From positions 372,001 to 436,000 of the forward strand of contig NZ_CAJCKW010000003.1 of assembly GCF_903970965.1 (NCBI RefSeq): 64,000 bases of DNA, read 5' to 3'. The notes below the pieces were generated by a model. The model did no database searches. It had not been told where the DNA came from and was given only the letters and a program-made list of their open reading frames with translations. This DNA comes from Aureimonas sp. ME7 (lineage in GTDB: Bacteria; Pseudomonadota; Alphaproteobacteria; Rhizobiales; Rhizobiaceae). The position numbers were made by a program, and so were the translations under genes. This document shows positions 27,945 to 36,782 of this stretch, piece by piece. Every line of letters starts with the position of its first letter. The stretch's first letter is position 1.

Positions 27945-29747
27945 ATGTTTCGATTCCCTTCGCTGGATCTGATCCGCGTCAGCGCGGTGGTGGCACTCGC
28001 CTGTTGCTTGATCCTCGGGTCCCTGGGGCTCGACGGCGCCCTGCGGGAGCGAACCCGGGCCGATCGATCCCTCGAGGAGCTTCACCTGTTCGATCTCGCG
28101 GCCGCCGCCGCGCTATCGATCACCGCCGAGCGACGACCGCTGGAATTCGCGCTCGATCTCGACCTGAACGAGAATGTCGGTGCGATCTCCGAACTGCGCG
28201 GCGCGCGGATCAACACGGATCTGCGGATTGAAGCCTTCCGTTCGGCGCTCGGGGCCCTGGCGGACTCGGAAGGAATGAACTTCGGCTTTCTGCAGACGGT
28301 TCTGCGCGACGAGCGCCGGCGAGCCGATGCCTTGCTGATCCTGCCGCTGGACAAGCGGTTGATCGGTGCGCAACTTTCGGCCGCGCGTGGCATGTCCACC
28401 ATTTCCGATGCGTTCAAACCTTTCGTCGACAAGGTGTCGAAGCGCGTCATCCTTGCCAACGAGAACTTGGCCGGCCGGGTCAATATCGCCCGACTCCTCA
28501 GCACGCTCTACGAGTCTGCCGCGCGCTTGCCGACCGAAGTGATGCCGGCGCTCCGACGCGGCGAGATGCTGCCACCCGAAGCCGGCATGACCGCGATGCG
28601 TCTGCGCCAGCGCATTCTGGCGCTTTGGGACGTCGGTCTCTCGCAGTTGGAATACGAGATCGCGTCGAAGCCCTTGCAGAACTCCCTGGAAGAGATCAGG
28701 GCGACCTATTTCGGCCGTGGCTTTCCCTATATCAGCTATGCGATCGAGACGTTTTCACGCCGTCCCATGCGCGGCAGCGAAAACGCTCGCGCGATCGCGC
28801 AGGTCTACGGTCCCACGATCGAGCCGATCGCTCAGATGCGCGACAGATATCTGCAATGGATGATGGTCGATGCCGCGCAGGCGCAGGCCAACGCGACACG
28901 GCAGGCGCAGATCTTTCTCGGGCTGACGGCCGCCTCGCTGTTTGCGGCCGCGATCTTCGCCCTGACGGGCTATCGTCAGATCCTGAAGCCGCTCCTCGGC
29001 TTTCGCGATCAGATCCTGGCGGCCTGCGAGCGCAAACCGTTCGAGCGCGTTCCCTATCACGGGTCGGTGGCGGCGGTGCGGCACCTCTACCGGGCGTTGG
29101 AAACGCTGGAAGCGCGCGATCGCGAGCGCCTGGCTCTCGATCGCGAACGCACCGCGCTTTCGGAGAAGCTTCGGGCCTTGTCGGAAACCGACGATCTCAC
29201 CCATCTGCCGAACCGGCGCGGCCTTTTCGACCAGCTGTCCCGCTTCAGCCTGTCGGACCAGGACTACGTGGCGATCCTTGTCGACATCGACCACTTCAAG
29301 GCGGTGAACGACACGCACGGGCACGGCGTGGGCGACGAGGTGCTGTTCACCTTCGCGCAGTGCCTCAAGACGCGAATGGGACCGGACGTGCTCGTGGCGC
29401 GATACGGGGGCGAGGAGTTCGCCCTCGCCGTGCGCGCCCAAAGCCCGGAGCGTCTCGTTCATTTTGCCGAAATGGTGCGCACGGAGATCGAGAACCTCCA
29501 CTTCGCGACCTCGGAAGGCATCTTGCGCCTGACGGCGAGCTTCGGCGTCGCCCACGAGCGCGGCCCGGTTTCGTCCTGGCCGACCCTTCTGTCGCTCGCC
29601 GACAAGGCGCTCTACGAGGCCAAGGCGGCGGGGCGAAATCGCGTTCGCCTCACCAATGCCGCGATGCAGCTGGCCGGCAAGAGCGGACGAAGCGAAGTTG
29701 GGGCGGGGGACGCCTCGGCCCCCGCCATCCTGATGACCGCCGTCTGA
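27945..29747 (+). CDS. Membrane-bound diguanylate cyclase (GGDEF)
   Basis: 600 residues from ATG 27945 (GAGGG ahead); a TTG 13 codons earlier is possible. A membrane span at about 9-30, a roughly 290-residue sensor region outside, a second span (IFLGLTAASLFAAAIFALTG, about 325-345), then a linker and GGDEF domain with the motif as GGEEF at 488-492. It should make cyclic di-GMP from GTP. The RxxD inhibitory site five residues ahead is not there (RMGPD is spaced differently). The signal is unknown. Stands alone, convergent with ychF. Confidence 0.88.
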   Translation: MFRFPSLDLIRVSAVVALACCLILGSLGLDGALRERTRADRSLEELHLFDLAAAAALSITAERRPLEFALDLDLNENVGAISELRGARINTDLRIEAFRSALGALADSEGMNFGFLQTVLRDERRRADALLILPLDKRLIGAQLSAARGMSTISDAFKPFVDKVSKRVILANENLAGRVNIARLLSTLYESAARLPTEVMPALRRGEMLPPEAGMTAMRLRQRILALWDVGLSQLEYEIASKPLQNSLEEIRATYFGRGFPYISYAIETFSRRPMRGSENARAIAQVYGPTIEPIAQMRDRYLQWMMVDAAQAQANATRQAQIFLGLTAASLFAAAIFALTGYRQILKPLLGFRDQILAACERKPFERVPYHGSVAAVRHLYRALETLEARDRERLALDRERTALSEKLRALSETDDLTHLPNRRGLFDQLSRFSLSDQDYVAILVDIDHFKAVNDTHGHGVGDEVLFTFAQCLKTRMGPDVLVARYGGEEFALAVRAQSPERLVHFAEMVRTEIENLHFATSEGILRLTASFGVAHERGPVSSWPTLLSLADKALYEAKAAGRNRVRLTNAAMQLAGKSGRSEVGAGDASAPAILMTAV

Positions 29748-29769
29748 GGGTCCGGAACGCTCTCAGACG
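29741..29769. terminator. Stem-loop spanning both convergent stop codons
   Basis: CGTCTGAG (29741-29748) and CTCAGACG (29762-29769) form an 8-bp stem that contains the TGA of the diguanylate cyclase gene and the stop of ychF on the other strand. It may act as a bidirectional terminator; no T tract. Confidence 0.4.
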
Positions 29770-30866
29770 TTGAACTTGAACATCATGATGTCGCCGTCCT
29801 GGACGAGGTATTCCTTGCCTTCGTCGCGAGCCTTGCCGGCTTCCTTGGCCGCGACCTCGCCGCCCAGCGACACGAAGTCGTCGTAGGCGATGGTCTGGGC
29901 GCGGATGAAGCCCTTCTCGAAATCGGTGTGGATGACGCCCGCCGCCTGTGGCGCCTTGGCACCACGCTTCACGGTCCAGGCGCGCGTTTCCTTCGGGCCG
30001 ACGGTGAAATAGGTGATGAGGTCGAGAAGCGCGTAGCCTTCGCGGATCAGCCGGTCGAGGCCGGGCTCGGCGAGGCCCATGGCTTCGAGATACTCGCCGA
30101 CCTCTTCGTCGGAAAGCTGGGCGATCTCCGCCTCGATCGCAGCCGAGATCACCACCGAGCGCGCGCCTTGGCGCGCCGCCATGGCGGCGACGGCCTCGGA
30201 ATGCGCGTTGCCGGTCGCCGCATCCCCTTCGGCGACGTTGCACACGTAGAGCACCGGCTTCGAAGTCAGGAGGTTGAGGTTGCGCAAGGTCTGGCGCTCC
30301 TCGGCGTCGAAACCGCCGAGGAGGACGCGCGCCGGCTCGCCGTTCTGGAGCTTGGCGAGCGTCGCTTCCATGATCGGGAGTTGGGCCAGCGCTTCCTTAT
30401 CCTTGCCCTGCGCCTTCTTGCGCGTTCCTGCCACGCGCCGCTCCAGGCTTTCGAGGTCGGACAGCATCAGCTCGGTCTCGACCGTCTCGGCGTCGGCCAC
30501 CGGGTCGATCCGCCCTTCGACATGGGTGATGTCGTCGTCCTCGAAACAGCGCAGGACGTGGACGATCGCGTCCACCTCGCGGATGTTGGCAAGGAACTGG
30601 TTGCCGAGGCCCTCGCCCTTCGACGCGCCGCGAACGAGGCCGGCGATGTCGACGAAGGTGATGCGGGTCGGGATGATCTGTGCCGACTTGCCGATCTTGG
30701 CGATCGCCGCCATGCGCCCGTCCGGAACGCCGACATCGCCGGTGTTCGGCTCGATGGTGCAGAACGGATAGTTCGCGGCCTGCGCCGCAGCCGTCTTGGT
30801 CAAGGCGTTGAAGAGGGTCGACTTGCCGACATTGGGAAGTCCGACGATGCCGCAGCGAAAGCCCAT
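29763..30866 (-). CDS. ychF: YchF/OLA1 family ATPase/GTPase
   Basis: 367 residues. G1 is GLPNVGKSTLFNAL; the N-terminal G domain is followed by the long helical insertion, and the C-terminal TGS domain ends GKEYLVQDGDIMMFKFNV, the universal YchF ending. A ribosome-associated P-loop protein that prefers ATP; acts in translation and stress responses. Last of a minus-strand run prs-rplY-pth-ychF, 75 bases after pth. Confidence 0.97.
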   Translation of the reverse strand: MGFRCGIVGLPNVGKSTLFNALTKTAAAQAANYPFCTIEPNTGDVGVPDGRMAAIAKIGKSAQIIPTRITFVDIAGLVRGASKGEGLGNQFLANIREVDAIVHVLRCFEDDDITHVEGRIDPVADAETVETELMLSDLESLERRVAGTRKKAQGKDKEALAQLPIMEATLAKLQNGEPARVLLGGFDAEERQTLRNLNLLTSKPVLYVCNVAEGDAATGNAHSEAVAAMAARQGARSVVISAAIEAEIAQLSDEEVGEYLEAMGLAEPGLDRLIREGYALLDLITYFTVGPKETRAWTVKRGAKAPQAAGVIHTDFEKGFIRAQTIAYDDFVSLGGEVAAKEAGKARDEGKEYLVQDGDIMMFKFNV

Positions 30867-30941
30867 GGGTTCTGCCTATCTTGACGAAGAGTTCTGGAAA
30901 GCGGCGAGCGGTCTGGCGCTCGCGCATGAAGGTGGGTTCGT

Positions 30942-31664
30942 TCAGCCGCGATCGCCGCCGCCGAGAAGCCGGCGCAGCATGCCGGCCATCGGCCCGGTCG
31001 CAGGCGGGGCGGGGGGGTCTGCCGGGCGTGCCTGACGGACGTGGCTCGTGCCCTTGGCCTTGAGGGCCGCGCCCTTGGCCCCGCTCGGCTCCTCGGTGCC
31101 GCCAGCGCTCACCGTCATGCGGTTCATGAAGCGGGCGTCCTCGCCGGCGACCAGGAGTTCGGCGTTGCGAGCGACGGCCTGAAGCGTCTCGTCCAGCCAG
31201 TCGCGATCGACCTTGGCGAAGTCGCCGAGCACATGCGGGTTGACGCGCTCCTTCGAACCCGGGTGCCCGATGCCGAGCCGCACGCGCCGGTAGTCCTTAC
31301 CGATATGGGCATCGATCGAGCGCAGGCCGTTGTGCCCGCCGTGCCCGCCGCCGGTCTTGACGCGGACCTTTCCGGGGGGAAGGTCGAGCTCGTCGTGGAA
31401 CACGACGATATCGGCGGGTTCGATCTTGAAGAAGGATGCGGCGGCCTGCACCGAGCGGCCGCTGTCGTTCATGAAGGTCTGGGGCTTGAGGAGGAGGACC
31501 TTGCGTCCCGCGATCTGCCCGTCGGAAATTTCGCCCTGGAACTTCTTCGTCCACGGCTTGAAGCCGGGAAGGCGGGCGATCTCGTCCACGGCCATGAAGC
31601 CGATATTGTGCCGGTTTCCGGCATATTGCGCGCCGGGATTGCCCAGACCGACGATCAGGAGCAT
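30942..31664 (-). CDS. pth: Peptidyl-tRNA hydrolase
   Basis: 240 residues. It opens [20 protein letters not shown], with catalytic His19 and the neighbouring Asn, then [12 protein letters not shown] and [15 protein letters not shown] and [13 protein letters not shown]. It frees peptides from stalled peptidyl-tRNA. A tail of about 45 residues ([18 protein letters not shown], Pro-rich) exceeds the 194-residue E. coli enzyme, as is common in this order. Between rplY and ychF. Confidence 0.97.
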   Translation of the reverse strand: MLLIVGLGNPGAQYAGNRHNIGFMAVDEIARLPGFKPWTKKFQGEISDGQIAGRKVLLLKPQTFMNDSGRSVQAAASFFKIEPADIVVFHDELDLPPGKVRVKTGGGHGGHNGLRSIDAHIGKDYRRVRLGIGHPGSKERVNPHVLGDFAKVDRDWLDETLQAVARNAELLVAGEDARFMNRMTVSAGGTEEPSGAKGAALKAKGTSHVRQARPADPPAPPATGPMAGMLRRLLGGGDRG

Positions 31665-31750
31665 GCGCGAGGTTCCTTGGGTCAAGACCGCGCCGGCCAG
31701 GCACGGCATCGCGGCGGAAGGGGCGATCCCCTGCCGCCGCGCGTGTCACA

Positions 31751-32413
31751 TCAGTTGCCGGTCGTCGGCTCGTCCTCGGCCGTGGCGTCGGTCTGCTGGG
31801 TGACTTCCGTCACCGGCGTCTCGGCGTCGAGCTCGTCGGCCTCCTCGCTCATCGGCGGGACGATCGTGGCGATCACGAAGTCCTCGTCGGTGGTCAGCGA
31901 GACGCCCTGCGGAAGCTTGAGGTCGGACGAATGCAGCGCACCGCCGATGTCGAGGCCCGTCAGGTCCAGCGTGAAGGCGTCCGGGATCGACTCGGCCGAG
32001 GTGTGGATCTCGATGTCGTGGTGAACGACGTTGAGCGTGCCGTCCTTGGCCTTCAGGCCCGGCGCGGCGTCCTCGTTCTCGAAGTGGACCGGGATGCGGA
32101 CCGTCACCACCGTGCGGGCGGAAACGCGGAGGTAGTCGACGTGGACCAGCGTGTCCTTGACGACGTCGAGCTGGTAATCCTTCGGCAGCACGCGGATCTC
32201 TTGGCCGCCGACCTCGATCGTGGCGACCGTGGTCAGGAAGCCGCCGGCGTGGAGCTTCAGGAAGGTTTCCTTGTAGGGGACTGCGATCGGCAGCGGTGCC
32301 TGCTTGTCGCCGTAGATGACGGCGGGCACCATGTTGTTGCGGCGAAGATGTCTGGCGGCCCCCTTGCCGACCTTCTCGCGCGCTTCGGCCTTGACCGTGT
32401 AGCTCTCGCTCAT
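31751..32413 (-). CDS. rplY: Ribosomal protein bL25, CTC/TL5 form
   Basis: 220 residues. It opens MSESYTVKAEAREKVGKGAA and RHLRRNNMVPAVIYGD, the 5S-rRNA-binding bL25 head, followed by the larger TL5/Ctc C-terminal domain and an acidic tail (EEADELDAETPVTEVTQQ). Binds 5S rRNA in the large subunit. Start ATG 32413 fits the family; the frame is open upstream but not as coding. In tandem with pth, 86 bases apart. Confidence 0.96.
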   Translation of the reverse strand: MSESYTVKAEAREKVGKGAARHLRRNNMVPAVIYGDKQAPLPIAVPYKETFLKLHAGGFLTTVATIEVGGQEIRVLPKDYQLDVVKDTLVHVDYLRVSARTVVTVRIPVHFENEDAAPGLKAKDGTLNVVHHDIEIHTSAESIPDAFTLDLTGLDIGGALHSSDLKLPQGVSLTTDEDFVIATIVPPMSEEADELDAETPVTEVTQQTDATAEDEPTTGN

Positions 32414-32470
32414 GGATGAATTCCTTGTACGTTGGGAGAGGATGCCGGCCCGGCACGAGCGCCGGAACGA

Positions 32471-32493
32471 CGAAAAGCGGCCATGCGGCCGCT
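32471..32493 (-). terminator. Intrinsic terminator after prs
   Basis: AGCGGCC (32476-32482) pairs with GGCCGCT (32487-32493) around ATGC; read on the minus strand it is followed by TTTTCG. It lies between prs and rplY, so rplY probably has its own promoter or is reached by read-through. Confidence 0.75.
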
Positions 32494-32583
32494 CCTCGTC
32501 CGCGCTGCCTCCAAGGGTGTCCGCGCGGACGGGAGCCCTATAGCCGCGAACGACCGAGATCGCAAGGCGAAGGGTTCGGGGCG

Positions 32584-33516
32584 TCAGTCGAACAGCGAGG
32601 AGACCGACTGCTCTGTGGTGGTGCGCGCAATGGCTTCGCCGAGCAAGGTGGCCGTGGTGACGACGCGGATGTTGCGCGCTTCGCGGATCGCCTTGGTCGG
32701 CTCGATCGAGTCGGTGATCACCAACTCCTCGAGGCTGGAGGCGGCGATGCGCGCGACGGCACCCCCTGAAAGGACCCCGTGCGTAATATAGGCGCGAACG
32801 CCTTTGGCGCCCGCCGCCATCAAAGCATCGGCCGCGTTGCAGAGCGTGCCGCCGGAATCGATGATGTCGTCGATCAGGATGCAGTGCCGGTCCTTCACGT
32901 CGCCGATGATGTTCATCACCTCGGACTCGCCCGGCTTCTCGCGGCGCTTGTCGACGATGGCCAGCGGGGCGTCGAGACGCTTGGCCAGCGCACGGGCGCG
33001 CACCACGCCGCCGACATCGGGGGAGACGACCATGATGTGGTCGGTCTCCAGGTGTTCCTTGATGTCGCGTGCGAGCAGCGGCACGGCGAAGAGGTTGTCG
33101 GTCGGAATGTCGAAGAAGCCCTGGATCTGCCCGGCATGGAGATCCATGGTCATCACGCGGTCGGCGCCGGCGCGGGTGATGAGATTGGCGACGAGCTTGG
33201 CCGAGATCGGGGTGCGCCCGCCGGCCTTCCGATCCTGCCGGGCATAGCCGAAATAGGGCAGGACGGCGGTGATGCGGCGCGCCGAGGCGCGGCGCAACGC
33301 ATCCATGATGATCAGGAGTTCCATCAGATGGTCGTTTGCCGGATAGGACGTCGACTGGATGACGAAGCAATCCTCGCCGCGCACGTTCTCCTGGATCTCG
33401 ACGAAGATTTCCTGGTCGGCGAAGCGCCGGACCGAGGCCAACCCCAGGGGCAGTTCCAGATATCGGCCGATCTGCTCGGCGAGACTGCGGTTGGAGTTGC
33501 CGACAAAAAGTTTCAT
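32584..33516 (-). CDS. prs: Ribose-phosphate pyrophosphokinase
   Basis: 310 residues. Makes PRPP from ribose 5-phosphate and ATP for nucleotide, histidine and tryptophan synthesis. It opens [20 protein letters not shown]; the flexible ATP region is [19 protein letters not shown], and the PRPP-binding loop is [18 protein letters not shown]. Length is as usual for the bacterial enzyme. Upstream of rplY with a terminator between. Confidence 0.97.
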   Translation of the reverse strand: MKLFVGNSNRSLAEQIGRYLELPLGLASVRRFADQEIFVEIQENVRGEDCFVIQSTSYPANDHLMELLIIMDALRRASARRITAVLPYFGYARQDRKAGGRTPISAKLVANLITRAGADRVMTMDLHAGQIQGFFDIPTDNLFAVPLLARDIKEHLETDHIMVVSPDVGGVVRARALAKRLDAPLAIVDKRREKPGESEVMNIIGDVKDRHCILIDDIIDSGGTLCNAADALMAAGAKGVRAYITHGVLSGGAVARIAASSLEELVITDSIEPTKAIREARNIRVVTTATLLGEAIARTTTEQSVSSLFD

Positions 33517-33617
33517 CGCTTGCCGCTTCGGTCCGTCGTCGAGGATGGAAAGGGGACCGTAAGGCACCCGTCGTGATGTGCGCGGCTCATAACAAGATGG
33601 TGGAAAGATTCAAGGTT

Positions 33618-33649
33618 GCGACGGCGCGAATCCTGTTTCGCGCCGTCGC
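33618..33649 (-). terminator. Stem-loop after the M24 gene
   Basis: A perfect 13-bp inverted repeat (33618-33630 with 33637-33649, loop TCCTGT) lies 12 bases beyond the minus-strand stop at 33662. Stable, without a long T tract; probable terminator. Confidence 0.65.
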
Positions 33650-33661
33650 GGCGTTGCTGTC

Positions 33662-34813
33662 TCAGCCGGTGAAGGCGAGTTCGACGGGCAGGCGGGACAG
33701 GGACTCCGGCGCGCCGTCCGTGGTCAGATAGGTCTGGCCGAGGCTCATGGCGGTTCCGCTGTCGGAGTCCATGATGATCATGTGCGCGAACAGCGTCATG
33801 TTCGGCCGGATCGGCTCGGCGTTGCCGGACACGAACATCTGCGGGTCCATCCAGGACGGGGCGAAGCGCGCGCCGACCGAATATCCGCAGGCGGCGAGGC
33901 GATGGCGAACGAGGTCGTGGTCTTCCATGACGCGGGCATGGGCGTCGAACACGTCGCCGAACGTGTTTCCCGGACGCATCGCATCCTCGACGGCACGCAG
34001 CGCCTGCGAGCCTGCCGCAAACAGCTCTTCATGCCGCATCAGCGGGCGGCCGACTACAAGGGTGCGCATCAGCGGCGCGTGGTACTGCGCCTTGACGCCA
34101 GACCATTCGATCGTCAGCTGGTCCTGCGCGGAAAGCTGTCGGCGCCCCGACTTGTAGCGGCACAGGAGCGCATCCGTGCCCGAGCCCAAGATGAACGGGT
34201 TGGCCGGGTAGTCGCCGCCCTTGCGCAGGATGTCGCCCTGGAGGGCGTGGAGAAGGTCGGCTTCGTCCGCGCCCTCGCGCAGGAGCGGCCACATCGCCTC
34301 GAACGCCTCGTCGCCGAGCCGCGCGGCCTCCTGGACATAGGCGATCTCGGCCTCGCTCTTGACGAGGCGGAGCGCAGGCACGAGGTCGGACGCGTCCTGC
34401 AGGCTCGCGAAGGAGCCGAGCTTTTCCTCGACCAGCCGCCCGTTGGCCGCCGTCAGTCCGTGGGTCGCCCATTCGACGCCGACGCGTGCGCCGAGCAGGC
34501 CCATGTCGTCCATGATATCGCGAAGCTCGATCGCCGGGTTGGCGCCGCCCCGGTCGCGCCAAAGAACAATCGTCTTGATATTGGATGTCGCCTGCGCCTG
34601 GCGAAGGTCGGCCGAGCGCGCCAGAAGGCGCATCTCGCCGTCGGCCTTCACGACGAGGCACTGGAAGAAGCAGAAGCCGAACGTGTCGAACCCGGTCAGC
34701 CAATAAAGCGAATCCTGAGCGAACAGGAGGAGAGCGTCGAGCTTGCGCTCGGCCATCTCGGCGCGCAGGCGCTCACGGCGGCGTTCGAACTCGTCGGGGG
34801 TGAAGTGAAGCAT
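33662..34813 (-). CDS. M24-fold (Xaa-Pro peptidase/creatinase-like) protein without metal ligands
   Basis: 383 residues. The N-terminal creatinase domain (FERRRERLRAEMAERKLDAL, then DSLYWLTGFDTFGF) and the pita-bread C-terminal fold are recognisable. Where metal-dependent M24 peptidases have Asp-x10-Asp (DAG...DITRT), this reads IEWSGVKAQYHAPLMRT, and the His and two Glu ligand positions also look substituted (GYSVGARFAPSW; LTLFAHMIIMD-like). This points to a creatinase- or ectoine-hydrolase-like non-peptidase hydrolase. The exact substrate is not known. Probably followed on the same strand by pgeF upstream. Confidence 0.8.
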   Translation of the reverse strand: MLHFTPDEFERRRERLRAEMAERKLDALLLFAQDSLYWLTGFDTFGFCFFQCLVVKADGEMRLLARSADLRQAQATSNIKTIVLWRDRGGANPAIELRDIMDDMGLLGARVGVEWATHGLTAANGRLVEEKLGSFASLQDASDLVPALRLVKSEAEIAYVQEAARLGDEAFEAMWPLLREGADEADLLHALQGDILRKGGDYPANPFILGSGTDALLCRYKSGRRQLSAQDQLTIEWSGVKAQYHAPLMRTLVVGRPLMRHEELFAAGSQALRAVEDAMRPGNTFGDVFDAHARVMEDHDLVRHRLAACGYSVGARFAPSWMDPQMFVSGNAEPIRPNMTLFAHMIIMDSDSGTAMSLGQTYLTTDGAPESLSRLPVELAFTG

Positions 34814-34842
34814 CCGGGCTCCGTTCGAGAATGTTCGCCGGC

Positions 34843-35649
34843 TCAGCCGAGCGCGATGGCGGAAAGCTGCCGTCCGTAGTCGGGTTCAGTGCGATGCGTG
34901 GTGCGGCGGAAGGAAAAGAACCGATCCTCCTGCGCATAGGTGCAATGGCCGACGAAGCGGGCGGAAAGCCCGAGGCCGATCAGCCGGTGCACGATATAGC
35001 CGGGCAAGTCGAACTGCCGCTTGTCGGCCGTCTGGCCGTCGGCGAAGAAGCGGGCGTTGTCGGCGCTCTCAGTGAGGAACGCGTCCAGCATCTCGGTGCC
35101 GACCTCGTAGTTCGGCTGCGTGATGCAGGGGCCGAGCACGGCCTGGATCGCCTCGCGCCGGGCGCCGAGCGCTTCCATCGCTTCCACCGTCCGATCGAGG
35201 ACGCCGCCCGTCGCCCCGCGCCAGCCGGCATGGGCTGCCGCGACGACGCCGGCTTCAGCATCCGCGAACAGAACCGGGCCGCAATCGGCGGTGACGACGC
35301 CGACGGCCAGGCCGGGCGTTGCGGTCACCACGGCGTCGGCCTTCGGGCGCTCGCCCCCGAACGGTTCGGTGACGGTGACGACATCGGGCGAATGGGTCTG
35401 CCAGGGGGTGGCGAGTTCGGTGCTGCCCAGCCCGAGGAAGTGAACGGCGCGCCGCCGGTTCTCGCGAACGCTTTCCGGGTCGTCATGCGAGCCGACGCCG
35501 GCGTTCAGTCCGCGATAGATCCCGGACGAAACGCCGCCGGAGCGGGTGAAAAAGGCATGCGAGAGCCCGGAATGGACTGCCAGGCCAGGGTCCTGGACGA
35601 CGTCGTTCGCGGCAAGATGGGATGCTGAGCGGAGGCGGGGATCGGACAT
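34843..35649 (-). CDS. pgeF: Peptidoglycan editing factor / purine nucleoside phosphorylase YfiH family
   Basis: 268 residues from ATG 35649. The family metal site is seen as HSPDV (His), VTADCGPVLFAD (Cys) and AAHAGWRG (His), and the closing CTYAQEDRFFSFRR is typical. Older annotation calls it laccase/polyphenol oxidase; family work points to removal of wrongly placed L-serine peptidoglycan precursors and to purine nucleoside cleavage. Lies 32 bases downstream of midA and 29 bases upstream of the M24 gene. Confidence 0.92.
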   Translation of the reverse strand: MSDPRLRSASHLAANDVVQDPGLAVHSGLSHAFFTRSGGVSSGIYRGLNAGVGSHDDPESVRENRRRAVHFLGLGSTELATPWQTHSPDVVTVTEPFGGERPKADAVVTATPGLAVGVVTADCGPVLFADAEAGVVAAAHAGWRGATGGVLDRTVEAMEALGARREAIQAVLGPCITQPNYEVGTEMLDAFLTESADNARFFADGQTADKRQFDLPGYIVHRLIGLGLSARFVGHCTYAQEDRFFSFRRTTHRTEPDYGRQLSAIALG

Positions 35650-35681
35650 GCCGGGAATCGTGGAGAAGAGGGTGCTTCGAG

Positions 35682-36782
35682 TCAATCGGACGGGTCGCAC
35701 GGAAAAGGCGGGAGACGCAAAGGGGCGCTGGAGGCGGCGAAGACCTTGAAGAGGACGCCCATCTGTCCGGCCGCGTTGCCGGCGAGGCGATGAACGGCGG
35801 CCGAGATCGCGGCTTGCGCCGCCGCGTCCCCCTCGCGCCCAAGCCGTCCGGCTCGCTCCACGAGGCCCATCGCTAGAAGAAACTCGCCCTGGGTCGCCAG
35901 AGCGCGGTGGAGCCTGGGCACGCCGGCGAACAGCGCGCCCACGCGCTCGAAATCGACATGGCTCGTCAGGTCCGCTTCGCCCGGCCGCTCGAGAAGAGGC
36001 GCGTATTCGTGTCGGCGCAGGGCCTGGAGTGTGTCGCCAAAGCCGGTGCGGGTATGCCCGTAGTCGATCAGGAGTGCGGCGCCGCCGTTCGCTCCGATCC
36101 TTTCGGCGAGCGCGAGGCAAAGGGCGTCACGCTCCGGCGACCACTCGAAGATGTCCCCCCGGCGCGGCGCGGGCAGGCGCGCGAGTACTGCGGGCACCTG
36201 GCGCAGCGGCGGGCCTTCGGCGAGGGCGAGGCTATCCCCCTCCGTCACGACGGTTCGCTCGCGCCAGGCACCGTCGGCGAAGCGAAGCTGGCGGATGGCG
36301 ACCGCATCCAGAAGCTCGTTGGCGACGAAGATCATGGGAAGCGCCTCCAGATCTTCCACGCGCCGACACCAGCGGATGGGCAGATCGAAGCGCGCCAGTC
36401 GTTGCCGCTGGATCTCGGTCAGCCGATCGCTGGTTTCCACGAGGCGGGTGCGGACGGCGCGCCCGAATGCCGGGTCGAATTGGCGAAAGCTGCGCAGCAT
36501 GTCCGCCATCAGCGTGCCGCGTCCGGGTCCGACCTCGGCGAGAACGAAGGGCGAGGGACGCCCGAGGCCGTCCCAGGCGGCAAAGCACCAGGCAGCCAGG
36601 AGTTCGCCGAACATCTGGCTGATGTCCGGCGCGGTGGTGAAGTCGCCGTCCGCGCCGAACGGATCGCGCTTCGTGTAGTAACCTCCTTGAGCATCGAAGA
36701 GCGCGAGGTTCCAGAACCGGTCGAGGCGCATCGGGCCCCGTGTCGCGATCTCCGCCCGGATGCGGGCTAGGAGGTCGCTCAC
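35682..36782 (-). CDS. midA: MidA/NDUFAF7-type SAM-dependent methyltransferase
   Basis: 366 residues from GTG 36782. It opens SDLLARIRAEIATRGPMRLD, with FWNLALFDAQGGYYTKRDPFG and the SAM-binding FVLAEVGPGRGTLMADMLR; later VANELLDAVAIRQL is also typical. Its homologues methylate an arginine of a complex I subunit in mitochondria; the bacterial target is not known. The GTG overlaps the lgt stop (GTGA), so it is coupled to lgt. Confidence 0.88.
   Translation of the reverse strand: MSDLLARIRAEIATRGPMRLDRFWNLALFDAQGGYYTKRDPFGADGDFTTAPDISQMFGELLAAWCFAAWDGLGRPSPFVLAEVGPGRGTLMADMLRSFRQFDPAFGRAVRTRLVETSDRLTEIQRQRLARFDLPIRWCRRVEDLEALPMIFVANELLDAVAIRQLRFADGAWRERTVVTEGDSLALAEGPPLRQVPAVLARLPAPRRGDIFEWSPERDALCLALAERIGANGGAALLIDYGHTRTGFGDTLQALRRHEYAPLLERPGEADLTSHVDFERVGALFAGVPRLHRALATQGEFLLAMGLVERAGRLGREGDAAAQAAISAAVHRLAGNAAGQMGVLFKVFAASSAPLRLPPFPCDPSD

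Noticed and set aside
29741-34000. A tRNA or rRNA gene in the translation-related region (prs, rplY, pth, ychF)
   Set aside because: No cloverleaf or rRNA-like sequence was seen between these genes.
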